Shown: in pieces, positions 26,453-37,314 of the stretch
Layout: the number at the start of each line of letters is the position of its first letter
Numbering within the stretch: the first letter of the stretch is position 1
Origin: an uncultured Reyranella sp.
GTDB taxonomy: Bacteria > Pseudomonadota > Alphaproteobacteria > Reyranellales > Reyranellaceae
Reading direction: 5' to 3'
DNA: 64,000 nucleotides
Assembly: GCF_945957355.1 (NCBI RefSeq)
Contig: NZ_CAMFKM010000001.1
Coordinates: 554,787 to 618,786, forward strand
Notes under the pieces: generated by a model
The model's database searches: none
Told to the model about the DNA's origin: nothing
The model's input: only the letters and a program-made list of their open reading frames with translations
Position numbers and translations under genes: made by a program

Positions 26453-27571
26453 ATGGCGTCAAATCGCAATCTGCTCGTGCTGCCCGGCGACGGCATCGGC
26501 CCCGAGGTGATGAACGAAGTCCGCAAGATCATTGCCTGGATGGGCAAGAAGCGTGCGATCGGCTTCGACATCAAGGAAGACCTCGTCGGCGGCGCCGCCC
26601 TCGACAAGCACGGCGTGCCGCTGAGCGACGACGCCATGAAGTCCGCGCTGGAGGCCGATGCCGTGCTGTTCGGCTCGGTCGGCGGCCCGAAGTGGGATAC
26701 CGCCGACTTCAGCAAGAAGCCCGAGCGCGGCCTGCTGCGCCTGCGCAAGGAAATGGACCTCTTCGCCAACCTGCGCCCGGCCAAGGTGTTCGACGCGCTG
26801 GTCGACGCCTCGTCGTTGAAGCCCGAGATCGTCAAGGGCCTCGACATCATGATCATCCGCGAGCTGACCAGCGGCGTCTATTTCGGTGAACCGCGCGGCC
26901 GCCACACCAACGCCGCCGGCGAGGTCGAGGCCTTCGACACGCAGCGCTATACGGCCCCGGAGATCCGCCGCGTCTGCGCCGTCGCCTTCGAGCTGGCCCG
27001 CAAGCGCAAGAACAAGGTGCTCTCCTCGGAGAAGGCCAACGTCATGCACACCGGCGTGCTGTGGCGCGAGGAGGCGACGAAGCTGCACAAGGAGAAGTAC
27101 TCCGACGTCCAGCTGAGCCACATGTATGCCGACGCGCTCGCCATGCAGCTGCTGCGCGCGCCGAAGGAATTCGACGTGATCGTCACCGACAACCTGTTCG
27201 GCGACATCCTGTCGGACGAAGCCTCGATGCTGACGGGATCGCTCGGCCTCCTGCCCTCGGCCTCGCTCGGCGCACCCGACGCGACCGGCCGCCGCAAGGC
27301 GCTCTATGAGCCGATCCACGGCAGCGCGCCCGACATCGCGGGCAAGGGCCTGGCCAATCCGATCGCCCAGACGCTCAGCTACGCGATGATGCTTCGCTAT
27401 TCGTTCGACCTCGGCAAGGACGCCGACATGGTCGAACTGGCTGTCGAGAACGTGCTGAAGGCGGGCTACCGCACCGGCGATCTCCTGGTGGGCAACACCG
27501 ACGGCGTGAAGAAGGTCGGCACCCAGGAGATGGGCGACGCCATCGTCAAGGAACTCGACCGCCTGAGCTGA
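26453..27571 (+). CDS. leuB: 3-Isopropylmalate dehydrogenase
   Basis: LeuB oxidises and decarboxylates 3-isopropylmalate to 2-ketoisocaproate precursors with NAD. The 372-residue product has [17 protein letters not shown], the substrate-site arginines in [56 protein letters not shown] and the NAD loop [15 protein letters not shown]. Length and motifs are normal. It ends convergent with the HerA-like gene, with 25 bases between stops. Confidence 0.97.
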   Translation: MASNRNLLVLPGDGIGPEVMNEVRKIIAWMGKKRAIGFDIKEDLVGGAALDKHGVPLSDDAMKSALEADAVLFGSVGGPKWDTADFSKKPERGLLRLRKEMDLFANLRPAKVFDALVDASSLKPEIVKGLDIMIIRELTSGVYFGEPRGRHTNAAGEVEAFDTQRYTAPEIRRVCAVAFELARKRKNKVLSSEKANVMHTGVLWREEATKLHKEKYSDVQLSHMYADALAMQLLRAPKEFDVIVTDNLFGDILSDEASMLTGSLGLLPSASLGAPDATGRRKALYEPIHGSAPDIAGKGLANPIAQTLSYAMMLRYSFDLGKDADMVELAVENVLKAGYRTGDLLVGNTDGVKKVGTQEMGDAIVKELDRLS

Positions 27572-27596
27572 TCGGGAAGCCGCCGAACCCGGCGGA

Positions 27597-29279
<1,683 letters not shown>

Positions 29280-29342
29280 GCCGTCTCCCTTGCATCGGCC
29301 GCCAACTTAGCCAGGGCGGCCGCTCCATAGTAGGTTAGCCGC

Positions 29343-30236
29343 ATGTCCCTGCCCCGTCTCGCCCTCGCCGTGATCGGCGACGAAATCGGCCCCTCCCTCG
29401 ACGAAATGATCTCCTTCTGCGGCGAACACGAGGTGCGGCGCCTCGACATGCGCACGGTGAGTGGAAAGAACCTGCTCGGCATGTCGCTCAAGGAAGGCAG
29501 CGCGATCGCGCGCCGGATCGAGCAGGCCGGCCTCACGGTTCCGACCTTCGTCTCGCCGCTGCTGAAGTGGCCGGCGCCCGGCAAGGGACATGGGGAGGGC
29601 ACGGTCGACTTTGCCTTCGATCCGGCCAAGTGCCCCGCCGACGATCCGCTGGTGCACGCCTTCGACATGGCCACCGTCTTCGGCGCCGAAAAGATCCGCG
29701 TCTTCAGCCACCTGCGCTATCCCGGCTATGAACCGGCCGATCTTTTTGGACCGCTCGAGCGGCTGGCCGATCTCGCCCTCTCCTATTCCATCAACGTCGA
29801 GATCGAGAACGAACCGGTCTGCAACATCGGCTCCCTTGGCGAACTCGCCGGCTTCTTCAGCGCGATGGAAGAGGCCATGGCGCCCAACGCGACGCCGGTA
29901 CAGCTGCGCCCTCTGGTCGATATCGGCAATGCCTGGTCGATGGGCGCCCCGCCGACCGATGCCGAGATCGCCGCGCTGGCGCCTCTGGTCGACCTCATCC
30001 ATCTCAAGGATCGCGACATCTCGGCAAGACGCACCGTGCCACTGGGCGACGGGGACGTTCCATGGGCCAGGGAACTCACGCGATTGCTGACCGAGGCGGC
30101 CAAGACCCGCAACCCGGTCCGGGAGATCCACGCCAGCATCGAGACGCACTGCCCGCAGGACGGCCGCAACGCGACGGCCCGCTCCGTCACGGCCCTCCGC
30201 CGCATCGCCGCCGAGATCGGCGTCGAGGTCGTCTAA
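29343..30236 (+). CDS. Sugar phosphate isomerase/epimerase-like TIM barrel
   Basis: The 297-residue protein fits the AP-endonuclease-2/xylose-isomerase-like superfamily. Candidate metal ligands lie at the C-ends of strands: VEIENEPVCN, LVDIGNAWSMG, LIHLKDRDI and the final IHASIETHCP. Members act on keto sugars, inositols or related compounds. The substrate here is unknown, and no sugar transporter or dehydrogenase is adjacent. Its stop overlaps by four bases the stop of the convergent GST gene. Confidence 0.78.
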   Translation: MSLPRLALAVIGDEIGPSLDEMISFCGEHEVRRLDMRTVSGKNLLGMSLKEGSAIARRIEQAGLTVPTFVSPLLKWPAPGKGHGEGTVDFAFDPAKCPADDPLVHAFDMATVFGAEKIRVFSHLRYPGYEPADLFGPLERLADLALSYSINVEIENEPVCNIGSLGELAGFFSAMEEAMAPNATPVQLRPLVDIGNAWSMGAPPTDAEIAALAPLVDLIHLKDRDISARRTVPLGDGDVPWARELTRLLTEAAKTRNPVREIHASIETHCPQDGRNATARSVTALRRIAAEIGVEVV

Positions 30237-31156
30237 GCCGGCGTGATGACGAAGCCGGCGCGGGGGAAATGGACCACCACGTCGCCGACCTGATCGTCGT
30301 GACGCTGGATCGAGACGCGGTCGGTCGTCAGTCCCACCAGCGCACCGCTCACCGGCACCTTGCCGGTATCGTCGGGCGTGACGCTGACCACCTGGCCCGC
30401 CTTCAGGCCGCTGGGATCGTCTGCCACGACGCCGGTAGCCTCGGGCGTTGCGGCCTTCGCGATACCCAGCGCATCGGCCGCAGCGATTTCCGTCGGCTTT
30501 CCGCTCCCGAGGGCCTTCATGCGCTCCGACCACGCCGTGATAAGAGGCAGCCGGTCGAGCGGCGCGACCGGCTTACCACCGCCCATCCGCTCCTTGATGA
30601 ACCACACGGGATTGTAGAGCGCGCAGTCGGCCAGGCACGCTGCGTCTCCGAGGAGATAAGGCCTTCCGTCGGCCAGCATCTGCTCGGCCATCACAAGCTG
30701 GGCGTAGGTCTGCTGCAGCGCCATCGGCGCGGCGGCCTTCAGCGCGGCCGCGTCGAAGGAGCGGCCCGAGAAGGCGCTGCGATCCTTGAGAAACGCCTCC
30801 GGCAACTTGTCGCCGAGAGCGCCCATGACGACGCCGACCGCCGCCCAGAAGATGTTTCGGTCGATCCACATGGCGAGCGCCCTCGCCTCGCCTTCCCTGC
30901 CCTTGGGCAAGAGCGGCGGAGTCGGCGCGCGCTTCTCGATCTCGAGCATGATCAACTGCGTGTCGCAGTAGATGTCGGCCCCGACCTGCATCACCGGTGT
31001 CTTGCGATAGCCGCCGGTCAGCGGCATCAGGTCGGGCTTGGGCAGCATGTTGGGGATCACGACCGACTTCCACGCCGCCTTCTTGAGGCCGAAGGCGATG
31101 CGCACCTTCTCCGAGAAGGGCGAGTTCGGATAGTGGTGCAGGATCATGTCGCTCAT
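30233..31156 (-). CDS. Glutathione S-transferase family protein
   Basis: The 307-residue protein begins with a GST N-terminal thioredoxin fold: [22 protein letters not shown] at 5-26, with S13/S16 near the glutathione site, and the cis-proline segment [23 protein letters not shown] helical C-terminal domain follows. About 90 extra residues at the end ([30 protein letters not shown]) look like a small beta-rich domain not seen in ordinary GSTs. The start ATG overlaps the rpe stop by four bases, placing it third in a pheA-rpe-GST operon. The substrate is unknown. Confidence 0.82.
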   Translation of the reverse strand: MSDMILHHYPNSPFSEKVRIAFGLKKAAWKSVVIPNMLPKPDLMPLTGGYRKTPVMQVGADIYCDTQLIMLEIEKRAPTPPLLPKGREGEARALAMWIDRNIFWAAVGVVMGALGDKLPEAFLKDRSAFSGRSFDAAALKAAAPMALQQTYAQLVMAEQMLADGRPYLLGDAACLADCALYNPVWFIKERMGGGKPVAPLDRLPLITAWSERMKALGSGKPTEIAAADALGIAKAATPEATGVVADDPSGLKAGQVVSVTPDDTGKVPVSGALVGLTTDRVSIQRHDDQVGDVVVHFPRAGFVITPA

Positions 31157-31815
31157 GAGCGCAGGGCCTCGATGTTGGCGGCGTAGCGTTCGGGACCGCC
31201 GGTGAACACGGCGGTGCCGGCAACGAGGACGTCGGCGCCGGCCTTTATGCAGCGCTTCGCCGTCTCGACGTTGACGCCTCCGTCGACCTCGAGATCGATC
31301 GGCTTGCCCAGGGCGTCGATCGCCTTGCGCAGGGCGGCGATCTTGGCGAGCTGGCTCTCGATGAAGGCCTGTCCGCCGAACCCCGGATTGACGCTCATCA
31401 CCAGGACGAGGTCGAGATCGCCCAGCACATGCTCGATGGCGGAAAGCGGCGTCGCCGGATTGAGCACCGCGCCGGCCTTCCGTCCGAGACCCTTGATGAG
31501 CTGGATCGTGCGATGGACGTGCGGCCCCGCCTCGGGATGGAACGAGATCACGTCGGCGCCGGCGTCGACATAGGCCGGCACCAGCGGATCGACCGGCGAG
31601 ATCATGAGATGCACGTCGAACGGCTGCCGGCTGTGCTTGCGCAGTGCCTTCACCACCATCGGGCCGATCGTGAGGTTGGGCACGAAATGCCCGTCCATGA
31701 CGTCGACATGGATCCAGTCGGCGCCGGCTTCGGAGATCGCCTCGACCTCGCGGCCGAGCGCGGCGAAATCCGCCGACAGGATGGAGGGGGCGATGCGGAC
31801 GGGCTGTTGCGACAT
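31153..31815 (-). CDS. rpe: Ribulose-phosphate 3-epimerase
   Basis: Rpe interconverts ribulose-5-P and xylulose-5-P in the pentose phosphate or Calvin cycle. The 220-residue TIM barrel has [14 protein letters not shown] at 8-21, the metal and catalytic segments [15 protein letters not shown] and [21 protein letters not shown] and the phosphate site [15 protein letters not shown]. The frame is open upstream through pheA; I start at [10 protein letters not shown], where family homology begins and which leaves 8 bases after pheA. Confidence 0.95.
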   Translation of the reverse strand: MSQQPVRIAPSILSADFAALGREVEAISEAGADWIHVDVMDGHFVPNLTIGPMVVKALRKHSRQPFDVHLMISPVDPLVPAYVDAGADVISFHPEAGPHVHRTIQLIKGLGRKAGAVLNPATPLSAIEHVLGDLDLVLVMSVNPGFGGQAFIESQLAKIAALRKAIDALGKPIDLEVDGGVNVETAKRCIKAGADVLVAGTAVFTGGPERYAANIEALRS

Positions 31816-31823
31816 GAAAGGCC

Positions 31824-32732
31824 TCAGGTACCGGGGCGGGTCGGGGCTTCCCAGCCCTTGCGCCGGAAGGGATTGGCCGGGAAGGAGCCCAGCATCTTCA
31901 GTTCCTCGGAGAAGAAGCCCAGTTCCTCCAGCGCCAGCAGCACGTTGCGCTGCTCGGGATGGCCCTCGACCTCGGCGTAGAACAGCGCCTGCTCGAAGCG
32001 GGCGCCGGACAGGTAGCTTTCCAGCTTCACCATGTTGACCCCGTTGGTCGCGAACCCGCCCAGCGCCTTGTAGAGCGCCGCCGGGCGGCTCTTCACCCGG
32101 AACAGGAAGGCCGTCATGCACTGCACGGTGCGCCAGTCAGGATCGACCTCCTCGCGCGAGAAGACCAGCATGCGCGTGGTGTTGTGGTCGGCGTCCTCGA
32201 TGTTCCTGGCCAGCACCTTGAGGTCGTAGATGCGGGCGGCCAGCGAGGAGGCGATGGCGCCGACGCTGGCGTCGCCGATGTCGGCGATCTCGCGCGCGGC
32301 ACCGGCGGTATCGGCGTGAACCACCGGCTGCAGCCGGTGCTTCCGGAGGAAGTTGCGGCACTGCGCCAGCGCCTGGACGTGGCTCTTGACCGTCCGGATG
32401 GACTTCAGCGACGCCCCCGGCAGGGCGACCAGGCAATGCTCGACCCGCTGGAAATGCTCACCCACGATCTTGAGCTTCGTATGCGGCAACAGACTGTGCA
32501 GGTCCGCGACGCGGCCGGCGATCGAGTTCTCGACCGGAATGATGGCCAGTTCCGCCTTGCCGGCCTGGACGGCGCCCATGGCGGCGTCGAAGGTCGGGCA
32601 CGGCAGGGTCGTCATGTAGGGAAAGGCCGCCCGGCAGGCCATATCGGAATTGGCGCCGGGTTCGCCCTGGAAGGCGATGATGTTGCTGGCGACGGCCTTG
32701 CCCAGCCGCTTCTCGCCCCGACCTTTTGCCAT
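31824..32732 (-). CDS. pheA: Prephenate dehydratase
   Basis: PheA converts prephenate to phenylpyruvate in phenylalanine synthesis. The 302-residue single-function protein has [52 protein letters not shown], the catalytic-loop threonines in [15 protein letters not shown] (normally NxTRF) and a C-terminal ACT domain from about 210 ([31 protein letters not shown]). The usual ESRP effector motif is replaced by ESYL, a form common in Alphaproteobacteria. The start is [11 protein letters not shown]. It is divergent from the cytochrome c gene. Confidence 0.94.
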   Translation of the reverse strand: MAKGRGEKRLGKAVASNIIAFQGEPGANSDMACRAAFPYMTTLPCPTFDAAMGAVQAGKAELAIIPVENSIAGRVADLHSLLPHTKLKIVGEHFQRVEHCLVALPGASLKSIRTVKSHVQALAQCRNFLRKHRLQPVVHADTAGAAREIADIGDASVGAIASSLAARIYDLKVLARNIEDADHNTTRMLVFSREEVDPDWRTVQCMTAFLFRVKSRPAALYKALGGFATNGVNMVKLESYLSGARFEQALFYAEVEGHPEQRNVLLALEELGFFSEELKMLGSFPANPFRRKGWEAPTRPGT

Positions 32733-32906
32733 TTGCCGAACTCTCCCGTGTCCCGTTCCGAGGCCCACCGATAAGCGAAAAACCTCGTAATATCCGGCAC
32801 TTGCGACGTTCCGCCGCGCGATCTGCCGGTCATCATGGAATACTACTGGCGGCCGTGCGGGCGTGCTACAGCAGCGTCCGTAGAATTTGCCGCTTCGGGA
32901 TTTGAT

Positions 32907-33437
32907 ATGGCCAGTTTCAACACGATCGCAGGCTGCGTTTTGGCTTCCGCCCTCTTCGCAATGGTGGTCGGCAAGGTCTCCAATGCCGTCGTGCATCCGC
33001 ACAAGCTGGACAAGCCGGTGCTCGCCGTCTCCGACGATGCGCCGACGCAGACCGCTGCGGCCCCGGCCGCCGCCGATATTCCGCCGATCGGTCCGAAGCT
33101 CGCCGGCGCCAACGTCGATGCGGGCAAGGCCCTCTTCCAGAAGCAGTGCTTCTCCTGCCACACGGTCGACAAGGGTGGCGCTAACAAGGTCGGCCCCAAC
33201 CTGTGGGGCGTGGTCAACCGGCCCAAGGCCAGCCACGCCGGCTTCGGCTACTCCTCGGCTCTGAGCGCCAAGGGTGGCGACTGGAGCTATGAGGACATCG
33301 ACCATATGATCTTCAAGCCGAATGCCTATGTGCGCGGCACGAAGATGGCGTTCGCCGGCCTTCCCAAGGAGCAGGATCGCGCCGACGTGATCGCGTATCT
33401 CCGCACCATGGCCGACACGCCCGCACCGCTTCCCTAA
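32907..33437 (+). CDS. Membrane-anchored monohaem cytochrome c (CycM-like)
   Basis: The 176-residue protein has an N-terminal membrane segment (FNTIAGCVLASALFAMVVGKV, 4-24) with no clear cleavage site, so it is probably an anchor. A Pro/Ala-rich linker to about 60 follows. The class I cytochrome domain has CFSCH at 81-85, GPNLWGVVNRPKA, and the likely axial methionine M147 (GTKMAFAG). It ends with the usual DVIAYLRTMA helix. It resembles the CycM/c552 group that carries electrons from the bc1 complex to oxidases at the inner membrane. Its stop abuts the hisN start. Confidence 0.9.
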   Translation: MASFNTIAGCVLASALFAMVVGKVSNAVVHPHKLDKPVLAVSDDAPTQTAAAPAAADIPPIGPKLAGANVDAGKALFQKQCFSCHTVDKGGANKVGPNLWGVVNRPKASHAGFGYSSALSAKGGDWSYEDIDHMIFKPNAYVRGTKMAFAGLPKEQDRADVIAYLRTMADTPAPLP

Positions 33438-34208
33438 GTGGTTCCGCCGACCCTCGTCGGGCTGGCCAACCAGCTTGCCGACGCCGCCCGGCCGATCGCG
33501 GCCCGCTACTTCCGCACCGGCGTCACGGTCGACGACAAGTCCGACCTGAGCCCCGTCACCATCGCCGACCGCGAAGCGGAGACGGCGATGCGCGAGCTGC
33601 TCAGCCGCCACGTCCCCGACCATGGCGTGTTCGGCGAGGAGCATGGCGCGGTCCGAACCGACGCCGAGTATGTCTGGGTGCTCGACCCGATCGACGGCAC
33701 CAAGGCCTTCATCACGGGCCTGCCGCTGTTCGGCACGCTGATCGGCCTGTTCCACCGCGGCAAGCCGGTGCTCGGCATCATCGACCAGCCGATCCTGCAG
33801 GAGCGCTGGCTGGGCGTCGACGGCGAGCGCTCGACCCTCAACGGCAAGCCGATCTCGGTGCGCGCCTGTGCGGGCCTCGCCAGCGCCTACATGTATTCGA
33901 CCGCGCCCGGCATGTTCGCCGAGGGCTATGCCAAACCGCATCAGGCGCTCACCGAGAAGGTGAAGCTCTTCCGCTGGGGTGGCGATTGCTACGCCTACGG
34001 CCTGCTGGCCGCCGGCCATGTCGATCTGGTCGTCGAGGCCGACCTCAAGCTCTACGACTATGCCGCGCTCATTCCGGTCATCACCGGCGCGGGTGGCACG
34101 ATCACCGACTGGAAGGGCAAGGCGCTCGACATGCAGTCGAACGGAGCCGTCGTCGCCGCCGGCGATCCCGCGGTTCACCGCGCTGCGCTGGGCATCCTCT
34201 CGGCATAG
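33438..34208 (+). CDS. hisN: Inositol monophosphatase-family phosphatase, probable histidinol-phosphatase
   Basis: The 256-residue protein has the IMPase metal sites GVFGEEHG near residue 64 and WVLDPIDGTKAFITGLPLFGTLIG near 80, and the third aspartate in KLYDYAALIPVITGAGG. The segment SPVTIADREAE is typical. The RYFRTG...DDKSDLSPVT pattern matches histidinol-phosphatases of the HisN type, which remove phosphate from L-histidinol phosphate. hisB and hisH in the same window support that reading but are in a separate operon. It begins with GTG immediately after the cytochrome stop (0 bases) and overlaps the convergent acetyltransferase by 34 bases. Confidence 0.87.
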   Translation: MVPPTLVGLANQLADAARPIAARYFRTGVTVDDKSDLSPVTIADREAETAMRELLSRHVPDHGVFGEEHGAVRTDAEYVWVLDPIDGTKAFITGLPLFGTLIGLFHRGKPVLGIIDQPILQERWLGVDGERSTLNGKPISVRACAGLASAYMYSTAPGMFAEGYAKPHQALTEKVKLFRWGGDCYAYGLLAAGHVDLVVEADLKLYDYAALIPVITGAGGTITDWKGKALDMQSNGAVVAAGDPAVHRAALGILSA

Positions 34209-34723
34209 GTCGCACGGTCGACGTCGTACCAGACGATGTCGGTGAAGCCCTTGTAGTCGACCCGCTTGCGGTAGGTGAGGCCGATCCGCTCCATCACGGC
34301 CCGTGACGCGCGGTTCTCCTCCAGCGTGATCGCGAAGATATAGTCGAGTTCCAGCGTCTCGAAACCGTAGGCCAGCGCGGCGCGCGCCGCTTCCGTCGCA
34401 TAGCCCTGGCCCTGGGCCTCTGGATGCAGCGACCACAGCACCTCGACCCCGTCGAACTGCTCGATGAAGTTCAGTCCGGCATGGCCGATCAGCCTCCCGC
34501 CGCGGAACACACCCCAGGGCGCGTAGCGGCGTTCCTGCCAGGAAACGGCGAAGCGCTCGATCGCGGCGTGGGCCGCCGCCACGAAATCGCCTTCCTGCAC
34601 CTGGCCCGGCGCGGGCGGCAGCCACCGGGCCACATCGGGATGAAAGCGCATCGCTGCGTAATCTTCGGCATCGGCGGGCAGCAGGGGCCTGAGCGAAAGG
34701 CGCTCGGTCGTCACGATCGTCAT
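34175..34723 (-). CDS. GNAT-family N-acetyltransferase (RimJ/RimL-like)
   Basis: The 182-residue protein starts TIVTTERLSLRPLLPADAEDYAAM, has the strand block GRLIGHAGLNFIEQFDGVEVLW, and the acetyl-CoA loop PEAQGQGYATEAARAALAYGF at about 102-122 (Q/R-x-x-G-x-G/A). It ends with the ENRASRAVMERIGLTY block. This is the RimJ/Acetyltransf_3 pattern. It may acetylate protein N-termini or small molecules; the target is unknown. Its 3-prime end overlaps hisN by 34 bases. Confidence 0.88.
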   Translation of the reverse strand: MTIVTTERLSLRPLLPADAEDYAAMRFHPDVARWLPPAPGQVQEGDFVAAAHAAIERFAVSWQERRYAPWGVFRGGRLIGHAGLNFIEQFDGVEVLWSLHPEAQGQGYATEAARAALAYGFETLELDYIFAITLEENRASRAVMERIGLTYRKRVDYKGFTDIVWYDVDRATYAERMPSAAR

Positions 34724-34828
34724 GGTCGGGGCACTTTACACAACTTTACCGGCGCGAGATGGGCGGGAAACCGGGACGCTCCATCTTGGTTTCACGGGGA
34801 CAGCAACCCGAACCAGATGGAGACAGAC

Positions 34829-35296
34829 ATGACGAACCTCAGCATCAAGACGGTAATGGCCGCCCTCCTCGCGGGCAGCCTCGCGGCGACTGCCGGCATG
34901 CCGGCCTTTGCCCGGGCGGACGGCGGGTCGGTCGATCCGGCCAAGTTCCAGGAGCGCATCGAGAAGCGCGTCGATAAGGCGCTGAACGGAACCGATGCGA
35001 CCCAGGACCAGAAGAAGCAGATCGTCGGCATCCTGCAGGCCGCGTTCGCTGACATGAAGCCCCTGCACGCCAAGCGCACCGAGAACCGCGCCGCGATGCG
35101 CGCGGCACTCGAGGCCCCGACCATCGACCCGGCGAAGATCGAGCAGATCCGTGTCGAGCAGATGAAGATCGCGGACGAGAGCTCGAAGCGCTTCACCAAG
35201 GCGCTGACCGATGCCGGCAACGTGCTGAACGCCAGCCAGCGCCAGGCCTTCTTCAAGACCTGGAACGACCACAAGCACGGCCCGCGGAAGGGCTGA
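34829..35296 (+). CDS. Periplasmic Spy/CpxP-like protein
   Basis: The 155-residue protein has a signal peptide (MAALLAGSLAATAGMPAFA, cleavage likely near residue 28). The remainder is helical and charged, with two LTxxQ-like stretches: ATQDQKKQIVGIL near 58 and LNASQRQAFFKTW near 136. The pattern fits the Spy/CpxP fold of periplasmic chaperones or stress sensors. It lies directly upstream of an OmpR-type regulator and its kinase, the usual setting for a CpxP-like modulator of an envelope-stress two-component system. That role is inferred. Confidence 0.75.
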   Translation: MTNLSIKTVMAALLAGSLAATAGMPAFARADGGSVDPAKFQERIEKRVDKALNGTDATQDQKKQIVGILQAAFADMKPLHAKRTENRAAMRAALEAPTIDPAKIEQIRVEQMKIADESSKRFTKALTDAGNVLNASQRQAFFKTWNDHKHGPRKG

Positions 35297-35338
35297 CGGC
35301 GGATGACATCGGGGCTGCGCCGGTCGGATACTGAGCCC

Positions 35339-36031
35339 ATGGCCGAGCGCATCCTGATGATCGACGACGACGACCGCCTCGCCGGGATGGTTTCGGACTA
35401 TCTCGGCGGGGCGGGCTTTCGCGTGACGGTCGCCAACACCGGCCGCGACGGCGAGGCGCAGCTCAAGCGCGAGACCTTCGACGCGGTCATCCTCGACCTC
35501 ATGCTGCCCGATGCCGACGGACTCGACCTGTGCCGCCGCCTGCGCGGCACCAGCGACGTTCCGATCCTGATGCTGACCGCGCGCGGCGAGCCGATGGACC
35601 GGGTCGTCGGTCTCGAGCTGGGCGCCGACGACTATCTCGCCAAGCCCTTCGAACCGCGCGAGCTGCAGGCCCGCCTGCGCGCCATCCTGCGCCGCAAGGG
35701 CACGGCCGCGCCGAAGTCGGACGTGCTGCGCTTCGGCCGCCTCGAGATCGACAAGGGCGCCCGTGTCGTGCGGGTCGACGGCGAGGAGCGCAGCATCACC
35801 TCCTACCAGTTCGCGCTGCTGCTGGCGCTGGCCGAGCGCGCCGGCCGCGTGCTGTCGCGCGACGCGCTGATGGACGTGCTGAAGGGCGAGAAGCTCGAAG
35901 CCTTCGACCGCTCGGTCGACGTCCACATCAGCCGCATCCGCGCCGCCATCGAGGACGATCCGAAGAAGCCGCGCCGCATCCTGACGCTACGCGGCACCGG
36001 CTACGTCTTCGCCAGGGACCAGGATCGCTGA
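35339..36031 (+). CDS. OmpR/PhoB-family response regulator
   Basis: The 230-residue protein has a receiver domain with D9-D12 (LMIDDDDRLAG), phosphoacceptor D53 (AVILDLMLPDADG), T82-region ARGEP and K103 (YLAKPFEPREL). A winged helix follows from about 130 (LRFGRLEIDKGARVVRVDG, then ITSYQFALLLALAERAGRVLSRDALMDVL and FDRSVDVHISRIRAAIEDDP). It pairs with the kinase that begins one base after its stop. Together with the Spy-like gene it resembles a CpxRA or EnvZ/OmpR envelope-stress unit. The frame is open 12 codons further upstream; I use the ATG before AERILMID. Confidence 0.93.
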   Translation: MAERILMIDDDDRLAGMVSDYLGGAGFRVTVANTGRDGEAQLKRETFDAVILDLMLPDADGLDLCRRLRGTSDVPILMLTARGEPMDRVVGLELGADDYLAKPFEPRELQARLRAILRRKGTAAPKSDVLRFGRLEIDKGARVVRVDGEERSITSYQFALLLALAERAGRVLSRDALMDVLKGEKLEAFDRSVDVHISRIRAAIEDDPKKPRRILTLRGTGYVFARDQDR

Positions 36032-36032
36032 C

Positions 36033-37286
36033 GTGCAACGCCTCTACCTCCAGTTCTACGTCACCATCCTCGTGATCCTGGCGGTTTTCGTCGGCGCGGC
36101 GGTGCTGCTGTGGCGGGTGGCGGACGACGACAATCGCACGCCGCAGTATCTCGACGTTGCCGCCGAGCTGACCGGCGCGCTGCTGCCGGACGCCACCGCG
36201 CCGCGGCCTGAACAGCAGCGCGCGATCGAGGGGCTGCAGCGCAAGCTGCGTTTCGACATCGCGCTCTACGAGCCCGACGGCGACATGATCGCCATGGCCG
36301 GCAAGCCGCCGCCGCGCTTCGATCCCATGCGCGCCCGCACCGGCTGGCGGCGCGCCCCCGGTGGCCCGAACTTCGTTCTGCAACTTCCGGATGGCCGCTG
36401 GCTGGTCGCGCGCCAGGTGCGCGAGCGGCCGAATCCGATCTTCTGGATTGCCGCGGCGCTGGGCCTCGTCGCCGTCGCCGTCGCGATCGCCTCCTTCCCG
36501 GTCGTCCGCGGTCTCAGCCGGCGGCTGGAACGGCTCAAGGCCGGCGTCGACCGGCTGGGCGGCGGCGATCTCAGTGCCCGCGTGAAGGTCGAGGGCCGCG
36601 ACGAGCTGGCCGCGCTGGCCGCGAGCTTCAACCGCTCGGCCGAGCGCATCGAGGAGCTGGTCGCCGCCCACCGGCTGCTGCTGGCCAACGCCAGCCACGA
36701 GCTGCGCACGCCGCTCACGCGCATCTCGGTCGCGGCCTCGTTGCTGGGCGACGCCGCCGATCCCAAGACGCGCGAATCGCTGAAGCGCGACGTGGCCGAG
36801 CTCGACCAGCTGATCGAGCAGATCCTGCTGGCCAGCCGGCTGGAGGCGTTGCCCACCCTCGAACGGCGCGAACCGGTCGACCTGCTGGCGCTGGCCGCCG
36901 AGGAAGCCTCGCACTACGACGTCGAGGTGGACGGCGAGCCGGTGACGGTCTCCGGCGACCGCACGCTGCTGCGCCGCCTCGTCCGCAACCTCGTCGAGAA
37001 CGCGCAGCGCTACGGCGGCGGCACGCCGATCGAGGTTTCGGTGAAGCGCGACTCCGACTGCGCCGTGCTCGAGGTCACCGACCGCGGGCCCGGCGTGCCC
37101 GAGGCCGAGCGACAGCGCATCTTCGAGCCCTTCTATCGCATGGCCGGCGCGGCCGAGAGCGGTCGCGGCAGCGGCCTCGGCCTCGCCCTGGTCCTCGACA
37201 TCGCGCGCCGCCACGGCGGCGACGCGGTTTGCCTTGCGGCAGAAGGCGGCGGCAGCTGCTTCCGGGTCGACCTGCCGGCCGCGTAA
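36033..37286 (+). CDS. EnvZ/CpxA-like sensor histidine kinase
   Basis: The 417-residue inner-membrane kinase starts with GTG. It has TM1 at about 8-27, a periplasmic loop of about 105 residues with no recognised domain, and TM2 at about 136-157. HAMP covers about 158-210. HisKA has H222 in LANASHELRTPLTR, and HATPase has LVRNLVENAQRYGGG, DRGPGVPEAERQRIFEPFYRM and GSGLGLALVLDIARRHGG. It is the cognate kinase of the regulator that ends one base upstream. The ligand is unknown. Confidence 0.93.
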   Translation: MQRLYLQFYVTILVILAVFVGAAVLLWRVADDDNRTPQYLDVAAELTGALLPDATAPRPEQQRAIEGLQRKLRFDIALYEPDGDMIAMAGKPPPRFDPMRARTGWRRAPGGPNFVLQLPDGRWLVARQVRERPNPIFWIAAALGLVAVAVAIASFPVVRGLSRRLERLKAGVDRLGGGDLSARVKVEGRDELAALAASFNRSAERIEELVAAHRLLLANASHELRTPLTRISVAASLLGDAADPKTRESLKRDVAELDQLIEQILLASRLEALPTLERREPVDLLALAAEEASHYDVEVDGEPVTVSGDRTLLRRLVRNLVENAQRYGGGTPIEVSVKRDSDCAVLEVTDRGPGVPEAERQRIFEPFYRMAGAAESGRGSGLGLALVLDIARRHGGDAVCLAAEGGGSCFRVDLPAA

Positions 37287-37287
37287 A

Positions 37288-37308
37288 CTCCTCCGCCAAA
37301 CGGAGGAG
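37288..37308 (+). promoter_or_regulatory. Hairpin that covers the ribosome-binding site of the acyl-CoA dehydrogenase gene
   Basis: CTCCTCCG (37288-37295) and CGGAGGAG (37301-37308) form a perfect 8-bp stem with loop CCAAA. The right arm contains the GGAGG Shine-Dalgarno sequence of the gene starting at 37315. The stem lies right after the kinase stop, with no T-run behind it. It could be a translational switch or merely a weak pause site. Confidence 0.5.
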
Positions 37309-37314
37309 CAGCTC

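Noticed and set aside
23679..27571. leuC/RDD/leuD/leuB considered as a single operon
   Set aside because: A strong terminator after leuC and a promoter before leuD argue against one transcript.
27572..27596. Small CCGCC/GGCGG stem between the leuB and HerA-like stops
   Set aside because: Short stem and no T-run on either strand.
32733..34625. Upstream extension of the pheA frame to over 900 codons
   Set aside because: PheA homology begins at MAKGRGEKR (32732); the extension is antisense to hisN and cytochrome c.
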